A DNA stretch of 13,788 nucleotides from JAAFIP01 sp043769005 (GCA_043769005.1 JAYVJV010000180.1:1-13788), one strand, 5' to 3'. Positions 1-5,681 are shown, numbered from the stretch's first letter. Program-made: numbers and translations. Notes: generated from the sequence alone by a model not told the origin.

Positions 1-40
1 CCCTAGTTACTGTCGCCCTAACGCCTATGATCGACTTTAT

Positions 41-763
41 ATGACGAAGCACACCGCCGTGGAACTCAGTTTGCACCAGCGTCGGCGCTCGCCCACTGCA
101 GTTGAGCAGCAAGCCATCCCCTGGCTGGCGCTGTTGGGCGAAGCCGAGCGCCTGCGCGCCTGCGCCGCCCTGCAAGTGGGCGAGGCTTTGCCCGGCGACT
201 ATGTGTGCCGCGTGGGCAGGCCCGTTACCTACTGGTTTGGTTTGATCGACGGCCTGCTGAAAATGAGCAACGACCTGCCCGATGGCCGCAGCATCACCCT
301 CACTGGCGTACCACCCGGCGGCTGGTTTGGCGAGGGCACGGTGCTCAAGCAGGAGAACTACCGCTACAACATCCAGGCCCTGCGCCCCAGCGTGGTGGCC
401 GGCATTCCAGTAGAGACCTTCCACTGGCTGCTAGACCACAGCATCGGCTTTAACCGCTACGTGATGAACCAGCTCAATGAACGCCTGGGCCAGTTCATCG
501 CCGCCCGCGAGAGCGACCGCAACCCCAACCCCGACGCGCGCGTAGCCGCCAGCCTGGCCGCGCTGTTTAACCCCGTGCTCTACCCCCGCGTGGGCAACGT
601 GCTGCGCATCACCCAGCAAGAACTGGCCTACCTGGTCGGCCTGTCGCGCCAGCGGGTGAATGAGGCACTGGCGACGCTGCAAACGCGCGGCCTGGTGCGG
701 CTGGAGTATGGCGGGTTGAAGGTGCTGGACCTGGTGGCGCTGCGCGGGGCGGTGTTTGAATAG
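41..763 (+). CDS. Crp/Fnr family transcriptional regulator
   Basis: 240-residue regulator of the CRP/FNR superfamily. It has an N-terminal cyclic-nucleotide-binding-type beta-barrel (about residues 35-125, with glycine turns in PGDYVCRVG and PPGGWFGEG), a dimerisation helix around 135-165 and a C-terminal winged HTH. The HTH is at about residues 190-220 (ITQQELAYLVGLSRQRVNEA), followed by the wing RGLVRLEYGGLKVLD. There is no N-terminal cysteine cluster of the FNR iron-sulphur type, so it is more likely a ligand-sensing or ligand-independent member. The effector is unknown. The ATG at 41 has no clear Shine-Dalgarno, and the frame is open to base 2, so the true start could lie outside the window. 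The last 28 codons recur as isolated fragments at 1902-1985 and 3832-3915. Confidence 0.88.
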   Translation: MTKHTAVELSLHQRRRSPTAVEQQAIPWLALLGEAERLRACAALQVGEALPGDYVCRVGRPVTYWFGLIDGLLKMSNDLPDGRSITLTGVPPGGWFGEGTVLKQENYRYNIQALRPSVVAGIPVETFHWLLDHSIGFNRYVMNQLNERLGQFIAARESDRNPNPDARVAASLAALFNPVLYPRVGNVLRITQQELAYLVGLSRQRVNEALATLQTRGLVRLEYGGLKVLDLVALRGAVFE

Positions 764-793
764 CGGGGACGGTTCATGAGCTAATAGTTCCCA

Positions 794-838
794 TAGTCCC
801 AGTTGATAGGGCGTAGCTAGCTATTGTAAATATAGCGA
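794..838 (+). repeat. Degenerate copy A of the GCGTAAGCAGCTA dispersed element
   Basis: Contains tagtccc, then GGGCGTAGCTAGCTAT and a downstream TATAGC, in the same order as the better copies at 2593-2637 and 3940-3991 (…agccc…gcgtaagcagctat…atagca). It lies 30 bp after the regulator stop, the same place the element holds behind the other two regulator tails. It is diverged, so homology is inferred from order and spacing. Confidence 0.4.
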
Positions 839-908
839 ACTAGTCTAAAACGCTCTTGCCATCACTTCACTGCATCTAGTCTTCATCATTCATTGCCAAT
901 GAATAATA

Positions 909-1172
909 TCAATGACCCAATCCTTGAGTAATGAGTGTGTACATCACTATAGCGAAAAGTACACCAAATATTATCAATATGGTGAACACTAATCCGAGCC
1001 CCAACTTCGCTGTGGTTTTAATTACTTCGGAAGTCGGGACTATTGATCTTGCTGCGCCTGTTGCTTTGTCTGAGATTGGCTTCCAACCATCAGGATTAGA
1101 AAAATCGGCTTTGCAATTGGTACACATCACTGCCTGGGCTTCGATTGATTTATTGCAGGATGGGCACCACAT
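909..1172 (-). CDS. Small zinc-ribbon membrane protein, function unknown
   Basis: About 87 residues if translation starts at the ATG ending at 1172, which gives MWCPSCNKSIEA. I chose this start because zinc ribbons of this type begin at the first CxxC and a GGAAA lies 6 nt upstream. The frame stays open to an ATG at 1268 (119 residues), which would overlap the upstream antitoxin gene by 20 bp. Two CxxC knuckles (CPSC and CTNC) near the N-terminus would bind one zinc. A hydrophobic stretch near the C-terminus (LGLGLVFTILIIFGVLFAIV) predicts one transmembrane helix. The coding sequence is visibly AT-richer than its neighbours, suggesting acquisition. It may be co-transcribed with the upstream toxin-antitoxin genes. 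I do not recognise a function. Confidence 0.6.
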   Translation of the reverse strand: MWCPSCNKSIEAQAVMCTNCKADFSNPDGWKPISDKATGAARSIVPTSEVIKTTAKLGLGLVFTILIIFGVLFAIVMYTLITQGLGH

Positions 1173-1248
1173 ATTCATTTTCCATTTTAAAAAAGTAAGT
1201 ATCGATAGATTCAAATCAATGTACGTTTCGTACTCTGGGTTTGAACGA

Positions 1249-1539
1249 TCACGCATGCAGCGCTTCAATAGACTTTGGGTTCACCGCTACAATTTTCAGC
1301 AAAGCCCGCGCAGGCCCGGTGGGGCGGGTGCGGTGCTGCTCCCAGTTTTGCAGCGTGCGCAGGTTCACGCCAATGAGTTTGGCAAACTGGCTCTGGCTGA
1401 TCTGCGCAGCCTCGCGGATCTGACGCACGTCGGGGATGGGTAGCTCGGTCTCTGCTGCGCCGCGCACGCGCTTGCCCGCCATGTGCTGCTTCATTTCTTG
1501 CACGCCTTTGACGAGTTGGTCGAAGTGTTGTTTATCCAT
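1249..1539 (-). CDS. XRE-family antitoxin, HTH protein of a RelE-type toxin pair
   Basis: 96 residues. The C-terminal two thirds is an XRE/Cro helix-turn-helix domain (about residues 34-85): REAAQISQSQFAKLIGVNLR, followed by TLQNWEQHRTRPTGPA. This is the form found in antitoxins of toxin-first pairs (HigA or NadS-like). By family knowledge it should neutralise the toxin encoded immediately upstream and repress the operon. The ATG overlaps the toxin 3' end by 8 bp, giving translational coupling, and AAGGA stands about 8 nt before the start. The helix-turn-helix is intact. The N-terminal 30 residues (MDKQHFDQLVKGVQEMKQHM) would be the toxin-contacting part by analogy. Confidence 0.85.
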   Translation of the reverse strand: MDKQHFDQLVKGVQEMKQHMAGKRVRGAAETELPIPDVRQIREAAQISQSQFAKLIGVNLRTLQNWEQHRTRPTGPARALLKIVAVNPKSIEALHA

Positions 1540-1852
1540 GGGTCATGTCCTTCATAAGTTGCGAAAGCAGTTTTAATTGATCCCGCGTCAGGTCTTCTTG
1601 CTCGCTCTTGGTGTAGCCGTAAATCAGGTAAATGCGTTCTGCGCTAACGTAGTGGTAGTAAATCACCCGTGCCCCGCCACGCTTGCCTCGACCTGAGGCC
1701 ATCCACCGCAGTTTGCGTAAACCAGCGCTACCGCGAATCACATCACCTGCGTCTGGGTTTTCGAGCAAGTGATTTTGCAAGGCCCGAAGATCCTCGTCTG
1801 TCCAATGTTCAGCGCGAAATGCAATAAAGGGCGTTAGCTCGACGAACAGCAT
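1532..1852 (-). CDS. RelE/HigB-like type II toxin
   Basis: 106 residues, usual length for the RelE/ParE superfamily. Signature segments are GLRKLRWMASGRGKRGGARV and then IYYHYVSAERIYLIYGYTKS, the typical beta-sheet core in which basic residues line the mRNA-binding face of ribosome-dependent RelE/HigB nucleases. RNA cleavage is known for the family and is not shown for this protein. The toxin precedes the antitoxin, as in higBA-type loci, and overlaps it by 8 bp. There is no Shine-Dalgarno. A TATAAT box lies only 7 bp before the ATG, so the mRNA may be almost leaderless. Both genes look intact. Confidence 0.85.
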   Translation of the reverse strand: MLFVELTPFIAFRAEHWTDEDLRALQNHLLENPDAGDVIRGSAGLRKLRWMASGRGKRGGARVIYYHYVSAERIYLIYGYTKSEQEDLTRDQLKLLSQLMKDMTHG

Positions 1853-1859
1853 ATGGCGA

Positions 1860-1887
1860 ATTATACGCTGCTAGCGCATAGTGCTAG
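1860..1887 (-). promoter_or_regulatory. Promoter and candidate operator of the RelE-type toxin-antitoxin operon
   Basis: On the minus strand a perfect TATAAT occupies 1865-1860, directly upstream of the toxin ATG at 1852. No good -35 box is visible. An inverted repeat (CTAGCGC at 1871-1877 and GTGCTAG at 1881-1887, one mismatch) falls where a -35/-10 spacer would be, a plausible site for autorepression by the XRE antitoxin. Function is inferred. Confidence 0.5.
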
Positions 1888-1901
1888 GTGTTTTATGTGT
1901 G

Positions 1902-1985
1902 CAAGCGCGCGGGCTGGTGCGGCTGGAGTATGGTGGGCTTAAGGTGACGAACTGGGTGGCGCTACCGGAGGTGATGTTGGCGTAG
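1902..1985 (+). pseudogene. Detached 3' end of a Crp/Fnr regulator gene, copy 2
   Basis: 28 codons including the stop read QARGLVRLEYGGLKVTNWVA and then LPEVMLA, closely matching residues 214-240 of the full regulator at 41-763 (QTRGLVRLEYGGLKVLDLVA then LRGAVFE). There is no start codon or upstream part of the gene. Identity is highest over the first 45 bp and falls toward the stop, so this looks like a fragment of a diverged allele rather than a fresh copy of the local gene. Confidence 0.75.
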
Positions 1986-2017
1986 GATTTACGCCAATTA
2001 GGCATAAAAAGTACTTG

Positions 2018-2061
2018 TAGTCCCTGTCAACAGGATGCAAGCAGCTATGAAATATGCAGCA
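2018..2061 (+). repeat. Copy B of the dispersed GCGTAAGCAGCTA-type element
   Basis: Contains TAGTCCC, then GATGCAAGCAGCTATGA and ATATGCAGC, in the same order as copies at 2593-2637 and 3940-3991. It follows the detached regulator tail by about 30 bp, the same arrangement as at 764-838 and 3916-3991. Confidence 0.5.
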
Positions 2062-2103
2062 GATGAATGGCCTTCAAGCTGCTGCACTTGCCCTCTGCTC
2101 GAC

Positions 2104-2460
2104 TTATTCCTCCACCACCACGCCATCGCGCGCCAGCGACTCATGGTTGCGGTGGCTGCGCAGGCGGCCTAGGGTTTTGTCCAGCGCGCTTTTGAGCTTG
2201 TCACAGGCTCCGCGAAAGGCGGCATCTTGCGTGGGGGCGTGGTGGTTGACAGCGATGGGCTGGTGGTGCGCCAGGCGCGCTTCCAGTGCGCAGCGGGTGT
2301 CGCCGCCGGCCTTGCTGGCGGACTCGTTGCTCAGATGCACTTCGACGCGGGTGAGATCGCCCTTGAAATAGGCTAGCGTGTCGTTCAGCTCAGCCTCGGC
2401 CCAGCGGGCCAGTGATTCATTGTTTTCGATGCCGTTGCTGGTATTGACTTGGATTTGCAT
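2104..2460 (-). CDS. HPF/RaiA-family ribosome-associated protein
   Basis: 118 residues starting MQIQVNTSNGIENNESLARW, a beta-alpha-beta-beta-beta-alpha fold of the sigma-54-modulation/S30AE family that binds the 30S subunit and inactivates or stores ribosomes in stationary phase or stress. The start at 2460 is preferred over the longer frame (2502) because AGGAGA lies about 8 nt upstream and family members begin at the MxIxV strand. It is the short form, without the C-terminal dimerisation domain of long HPF. The C-terminal tail (RSHRNHESLARDGVVVEE) is likely flexible. It stands alone on the minus strand between a regulator-tail fragment and a pseudouridine-synthase head fragment, unusual company for an HPF gene. 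It could be an accessory paralogue. A weak promoter (TTGCAA, 18 bp, TATGCA) can be read at 2560-2531. Confidence 0.82.
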   Translation of the reverse strand: MQIQVNTSNGIENNESLARWAEAELNDTLAYFKGDLTRVEVHLSNESASKAGGDTRCALEARLAHHQPIAVNHHAPTQDAAFRGACDKLKSALDKTLGRLRSHRNHESLARDGVVVEE

Positions 2461-2592
2461 GGTGACATTCTCCTGGGCGAAATGGTGACGAGGCTGCCTC
2501 ATGCCTCAGTGCAACGTTAGCACGAATGTGTGCATAACGGGCATTGCATTTGGGTTGCAAGCCCCAGTGTTTTTGGAGCGTAATATTAGACT

Positions 2593-2637
2593 GAGCCCAT
2601 ACAAATAAAGCGTAAGCAGCTAGCAAAAAAATAGCAA
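2593..2637 (+). repeat. Copy C of the dispersed element, core AAATAAAGCGTAAGCAGCTA
   Basis: The 20-bp core at 2603-2622 is identical to 3957-3976 and differs by one base from the reverse complement of 5830-5849. It ends just before the truncated synthase head at 2644, as copy D does before the full synthase gene, so C and D may have been duplicated together with the gene head. Confidence 0.75.
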
Positions 2638-2643
2638 CAAAGC

Positions 2644-2778
2644 ATGTTCGAACCCGTAAGACTGAACAAACGCATGGCCGAGCTGGCGCTGTGCTCGCGC
2701 CGTGAGGCGGATGACTGGAATGAGCGGCCCCTCAGTGGGCAAACGGCTTGCCGCAGCGTTTGCAATGCAACAGCATGA
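2644..2778 (+). pseudogene. Truncated 5' head of an RluF-like pseudouridine synthase gene
   Basis: Bases 2650-2719 match 4014-4083 of the intact synthase gene at 68 of 70 positions, and both differences are silent third-base changes. The frame reads MFEPVRLNKRMAELALCSRR then EADDW, after which homology stops at 2719 and the frame runs into unrelated sequence to a stop at 2776-2778. Only part of the S4 domain is encoded and the catalytic domain is missing, so it is non-functional as a synthase. The break is 12 bp from the end of the convergent immunity-type gene, so it marks a junction. Confidence 0.85.
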
Positions 2779-3166
2779 CACGCTGGTCTTCAAATTCAAC
2801 GCGAATACCGCCGCCCATTTGCACCTGCCACTTACCCGTCAAGCCGTTGCGCAGGGTGACTTGCCCCTCAACGGTGCAGGGCGAGACATCCACGTCATGT
2901 GCATAGGCGCGGACATCGATCTCCCGCGTGCTTTGCAAGAGCTGTTTGACTTTGCGCGTAGAGAGTTTGAATCCGGCGCACATCTTCAGATCGTTGGGGT
3001 CATCACTGACCGCATTGCGGGCCTGCGCAGTGATTTCAATCTTGCTGATTTCCCGATACACAGTTGAGCCGGCCGCATGCACCGCGCTGGGTAGGCACAG
3101 GCAGGCCACCAAGCACCCAAGGCTTAAATACAGTTTTCCGGCAGACGGCAAAATATTTTTCACCAT
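2732..3166 (-). CDS. Exported protein, probable immunity partner of the amidase
   Basis: 144 residues. The N-terminus is a Sec signal peptide: basic MVKNILPSAGK, hydrophobic LYLSLGCLVACLCLP, and a likely cleavage near VHA (residue 31). The mature part is small and soluble, with YREISKIEITAQAR, a segment AYAHDVDVSPCTVEGQVTLR and a C-terminal CKRCGKPF. The start at 3166 overlaps the amidase stop in an ATGGTGA arrangement, implying translational coupling. A longer frame upstream (to 3271) lies inside the amidase gene and is disregarded. A small periplasmic protein coupled to a cytosolically encoded amidase is the pattern of type VI secretion amidase-immunity pairs. That role is inference. No secretion genes are in the window. 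Confidence 0.7.
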   Translation of the reverse strand: MVKNILPSAGKLYLSLGCLVACLCLPSAVHAAGSTVYREISKIEITAQARNAVSDDPNDLKMCAGFKLSTRKVKQLLQSTREIDVRAYAHDVDVSPCTVEGQVTLRNGLTGKWQVQMGGGIRVEFEDQRVMLLHCKRCGKPFAH

Positions 3167-3723
3167 TTTGCCGAAGATGCCTCCGAGGGCTGTTTGTACG
3201 ACACTTGCGGATGCCGGAATACTTCGCTCGTCTGTAGCTGGAGCGCGATCTGTAGCTCTGAGACTAACCACGCCAGAGAGGCGTTTTGCTGCGCAGTCAC
3301 CGATTCATACTGGTTCTTTGCGGCATCGAACAGCCCGACGATCTCGATGCCTATGGAGTCCGCATTGCTAGGATAGCGCAGGGGCCATGCTTTAGCCAGC
3401 TCGGCTTTATGGGTGCCCGATGGATCCCACACTTTGGGTTTGGCGCATTTGAGTTCGGCAACACAGCGCGACTGTAGCTTGCCGATATGCCATGTACTCT
3501 TGTTAAGTCTAGCCGTCTGGTACATGGTGCCGTCCTTATCGATCAGCAAATGCGCGCCAGACTGTCCATTGGCATAAGACGAAAAAGCCGAGGCCGCGTT
3601 GGCGCCACCCGTCTGGTGCACAATAATTCCATGAACAGCAGGCATTGATCCTTTCTCAATCAGTGGCTGGATCTTGGCGGTAATTTTCGGGTCAATAATC
3701 TGTCCATTGGTGATTAAAAGCAT
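3160..3723 (-). CDS. N-acetylmuramoyl-L-alanine amidase (Amidase_2/PGRP family), possible secreted effector
   Basis: 187 residues from the ATG at 3723, which has GAGG 6 nt upstream. A TTG eight codons earlier (3747) is the alternative. The Amidase_2 fold is shown by AVHGIIVHQTGG (zinc ligand H36), GAHLLIDKDGTMYQTA, WHIGK, SIGIEIVG and the C-terminal FRHPQVSYKQPSEAS (H171 as second ligand, K177 as the conserved basic residue). By family it hydrolyses the amide bond between N-acetylmuramic acid and L-alanine in peptidoglycan. There is no signal peptide, so it needs another export route or phage-type release. It is directly coupled to a small exported protein, fitting an effector-immunity pair. 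A phage endolysin origin is possible, but no holin or other phage gene is present. Confidence 0.8.
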   Translation of the reverse strand: MLLITNGQIIDPKITAKIQPLIEKGSMPAVHGIIVHQTGGANAASAFSSYANGQSGAHLLIDKDGTMYQTARLNKSTWHIGKLQSRCVAELKCAKPKVWDPSGTHKAELAKAWPLRYPSNADSIGIEIVGLFDAAKNQYESVTAQQNASLAWLVSELQIALQLQTSEVFRHPQVSYKQPSEASSAKW

Positions 3724-3831
3724 GGGTGGCCTCGTAAGACTGTACAACGATTCCAGATAAAACGAATGGGCACCACCAAATCATAAATCGTTTCACGCAA
3801 TCGCCTGTCCGACGGATGCAGTATCACCCAG

Positions 3832-3915
3832 TTAGCGCGTGGCCTGACTCGGCAGGAGTATGGCGGGCTGAAGCTAATGGATGTAGCGGCGCTGCGTAGG
3901 GTCGAGTTTAAATAA
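3832..3915 (+). pseudogene. Detached 3' end of a Crp/Fnr regulator gene, copy 3
   Basis: 28 codons with stop read LARGLTRQEYGGLKLMDVAA then LRRVEFK, matching the C-terminal 27 residues of the regulator at 41-763 (QTRGLVRLEYGGLKVLDLVA then LRGAVFE). The length up to the stop is the same as in copy 2. No upstream coding part is recognisable. It lies 92 bp before the intact synthase gene. Confidence 0.72.
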
Positions 3916-3939
3916 TTGCATGCATTTCATATACAAAAT

Positions 3940-3991
3940 AGGCTTCTAGCCCTTTAAAATAAAGCGTAAGCAGCTATTAAATGCATAGCAA
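3940..3991 (+). repeat. Copy D of the dispersed element
   Basis: The best-preserved copy: TTCTAGCCC, then the core AAATAAAGCGTAAGCAGCTA at 3957-3976, then ATGCATAGCAATT. It occupies the leader region of the synthase gene, and no better promoter is visible there. Confidence 0.75.
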
Positions 3992-4007
3992 TTAGAATCA
4001 CCACACT

Positions 4008-4823
4008 ATGACCGAACCCGTAAGACTGAACAAACGCATGGCCGAGCTGGCGCTGTGCTCACGCCGCGAGGCGGATGACTGGATAGCGCGCGGCTGGGTG
4101 CGGGTCAACGGCGCGCCAGCGGTGATGGGTGTGAAGGTGCTGCCCAGCGACAAGATTGAGGTGGACAAACGCGCCACCGGCGCGCAGGCGCAACTAGTCA
4201 CCGTGCTGCTGCACAAACCCGTGGGCTACGTGAGCGGCCAGGCCGAGGACGGCTACGAGCCCGCCATCGTGCTGGTGAACCCGCGTTTTCACTGGATTGG
4301 CGACCCAACCAAGATCCACTTTCAGGGCGGGCATCTGAAAAGCCTGGCCCCCTCGGGCCGCCTGGATATTGACTCTACTGGCTTGTTAGTGCTTACTCAA
4401 GATGGACGCATTGCGCGCCAGTTGATTGGCGAAGACTCCGACATGGAAAAAGAATACCTGGTGCGCGTAAGCTACCAGGTCGCCCCCCAGCGCGTCACCG
4501 AGATGCCCGGCGCGGCCACCCACGGGCGGCCCGAGCCGATCTCGCAAGATGTGCGCGCCGTATTTCCGCCCGCCATGCTGGCGCGGCTGCGCCACGGCCT
4601 GTCGCTGGACGGGCAGGCGCTGCGCCCCGCGCAGGTGGACTGGCAAAACCCCGAGCAACTGCGCTTTGTGCTCAAAGAAGGCAAAAAGCGCCAGATCCGC
4701 CGTATGTGCGAATTGGTGGGCTTGCATGTAACGGGCCTCAAACGCGTGCGCATAGGCAACGTGGCGCTGGGCCAGCTGCCGGTGGGGCAGTGGCGCTACC
4801 TGGCGGCGCATGAGCGGTTTTGA
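4008..4823 (+). CDS. 23S rRNA pseudouridine synthase, RluF-like (RsuA/RluB/E/F family)
   Basis: 271 residues. An N-terminal S4 RNA-binding domain (about 5-55: RLNKRMAELALCSRREADDW) is followed by the synthase domain, with a shared core LLHKPVGYVSG, the catalytic motif SGRLDIDSTGLLVLT (Asp120) and the family C-terminal motif KKRQIRRMCELVG. The end RIGNVALGQLPVGQWRYL resembles RluF most, which makes pseudouridine in 23S rRNA helix 93. RluB or RluE specificity cannot be excluded. A segment of about 15 residues (HWIGDPTKIHFQGGH) before the catalytic motif is longer than I recall for E. coli RluF. No Shine-Dalgarno is evident. The start is supported by the matching ATG in the truncated copy at 2644. 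Confidence 0.9.
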   Translation: MTEPVRLNKRMAELALCSRREADDWIARGWVRVNGAPAVMGVKVLPSDKIEVDKRATGAQAQLVTVLLHKPVGYVSGQAEDGYEPAIVLVNPRFHWIGDPTKIHFQGGHLKSLAPSGRLDIDSTGLLVLTQDGRIARQLIGEDSDMEKEYLVRVSYQVAPQRVTEMPGAATHGRPEPISQDVRAVFPPAMLARLRHGLSLDGQALRPAQVDWQNPEQLRFVLKEGKKRQIRRMCELVGLHVTGLKRVRIGNVALGQLPVGQWRYLAAHERF

Positions 4824-4844
4824 GTGACGCGATTTTCAGAGGAT

Positions 4845-4882
4845 TTGACATATTTGCATATTTGCGCAATAATGCAAATATG
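4845..4882 (+). promoter_or_regulatory. vapBC promoter inside a 34-bp palindrome
   Basis: A consensus TTGACA at 4845-4850, a 17-bp spacer and AATAAT at 4868-4873 form a strong sigma-70 promoter. The predicted transcription start falls on or next to the antitoxin ATG at 4880, so the mRNA is probably leaderless. Perfect 11-bp arms CATATTTGCAT (4849-4859) and ATGCAAATATG (4872-4882) plus a central TTGCGCAA (4862-4869) share one axis, giving 30 of 34 symmetric bases. This is an obvious candidate operator for autoregulation. Confidence 0.75.
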
Positions 4883-5113
4883 CGTACCAGTATTGACTTT
4901 CCAGACCCTATCTTTCGGCACCTCAAAACGCGGGCCGCGATGGAGGGCACCAGCCTGCGTGACTTGGTGCTCGCTTTGATCGAGCGGGGCTTGGCGACTC
5001 CAGCCCTCCCGCTACCCGCCAGCAGTTTGCCCAGTGTGCGTCTGGGCGCGCCAATGGCCATGGCTGCGGGCGCATTGAGCAACGCAAACTTGAGCGCGTT
5101 ACTGGATGAATAA
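4880..5113 (+). CDS. VapB-type antitoxin (ribbon-helix-helix)
   Basis: 77 residues starting MRTSIDFPDPIFRHLKTRAA. The N-terminal RHH domain (about 1-38, strand RTSIDFPD then helices ending DLVLALIERGL) should bind the palindromic promoter as a dimer. The C-terminal part (LGAPMAMAAGALSNANLSAL) would wrap the toxin. An in-frame ATG at 4820 exists but overlaps the synthase end and lies upstream of the promoter, so 4880 is preferred. The gene overlaps the PIN toxin gene by 8 bp, as usual for vapBC. The family assignment rests on the N-terminal RHH pattern and the neighbouring PIN gene. Confidence 0.8.
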   Translation: MRTSIDFPDPIFRHLKTRAAMEGTSLRDLVLALIERGLATPALPLPASSLPSVRLGAPMAMAAGALSNANLSALLDE

Positions 5114-5681
5114 GCGGGCTGCACCCTCCAGAGCCCAGGCACCTGCGTCGACTGTACCCATCGCTGTGCGTGACAGCGCGGCACTGGGCGAGTTTGGTAA
5201 CGCATTTGGCAAACCGCACGGCGATTTGCCCGACATCAACGTATGGCTGGCCTTGGCCGTGCAAGAGCATCCGCACCATACTGCTGCTAAACGGTATTGG
5301 GAGGGTGTACAACAAGACATGCACACCACGCCCCATGTGGCACCGCAAAAAATCTACTTTTGCCGCACCACCATGTTGGGTTTGGTGCGTTTGCTCTGTC
5401 AGCGTAAGGTAGTGGGTGACGGCGCGCTGGCGCTTCCCGCCGCATGGGCGGTGTACCAAAGTTTCCGCGCGCTGCCTGTCATCGACCTGTTGGCCGATCC
5501 TGTGGACTGCGATGCACAAATCCAAACTTTACTGGCAGTGCAAGGCGCATTGCCAGCCCGGCTATGGCCCGATGCGTATTTGGCAGCGCTGGCGCAAAGC
5601 AGTGGCATGCGCTTGGTCACCTTTGACCGCGACTTTGAACGCTTTAACCTGCCCCGTTGTGCGCTGTTGCCCATCCAGTAA
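5106..5681 (+). CDS. VapC-type toxin, PIN-domain ribonuclease
   Basis: 191 residues. The PIN domain starts near residue 41 with LPDINVWLALAVQEHPHHTA (Asp43, Asn45) and ends with the acidic pair in WPDAYLAALA (Asp156) and TFDRDF (Asp174, Asp176). These are the metal-binding positions of PIN nucleases. By family it is a Mg-dependent endoribonuclease held inactive by the overlapping antitoxin. The 40-residue N-terminal extension (Ala/Pro/Arg rich) is unusual for VapC, which normally starts at the first beta strand. No internal ATG just before LPDIN is visible, so the extension may be real or initiation may use a non-ATG codon. The target RNA is unknown. Confidence 0.85.
   Translation: MNKRAAPSRAQAPASTVPIAVRDSAALGEFGNAFGKPHGDLPDINVWLALAVQEHPHHTAAKRYWEGVQQDMHTTPHVAPQKIYFCRTTMLGLVRLLCQRKVVGDGALALPAAWAVYQSFRALPVIDLLADPVDCDAQIQTLLAVQGALPARLWPDAYLAALAQSSGMRLVTFDRDFERFNLPRCALLPIQ

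Noticed and set aside
888..904. Hairpin ATTCATT-GCC-AATGAAT after the zinc-ribbon gene
   Set aside because: The stem is AT-only apart from one GC pair per arm, and no T tract follows on the minus strand. Too weak to call a terminator.
2417..2626. 69-codon minus-strand frame beginning MLAAYALFVWAQ upstream of the HPF-family gene
   Set aside because: It is the dispersed element read through into intergenic DNA, has no ribosome site and overlaps the HPF gene in another frame. Useful only as a comparison for the repeat-derived signal peptide.
2702..3067. Plus-strand frame of 121 codons across the immunity-type gene
   Set aside because: It is antisense to a gene with a clear signal peptide and coupled start, and has no recognisable domain.
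4386..4811. 141-codon minus-strand frame opposite the pseudouridine synthase
   Set aside because: The sense strand encodes all motifs of a known family. The antisense frame is His/Gln/Ala-rich shadow sequence.
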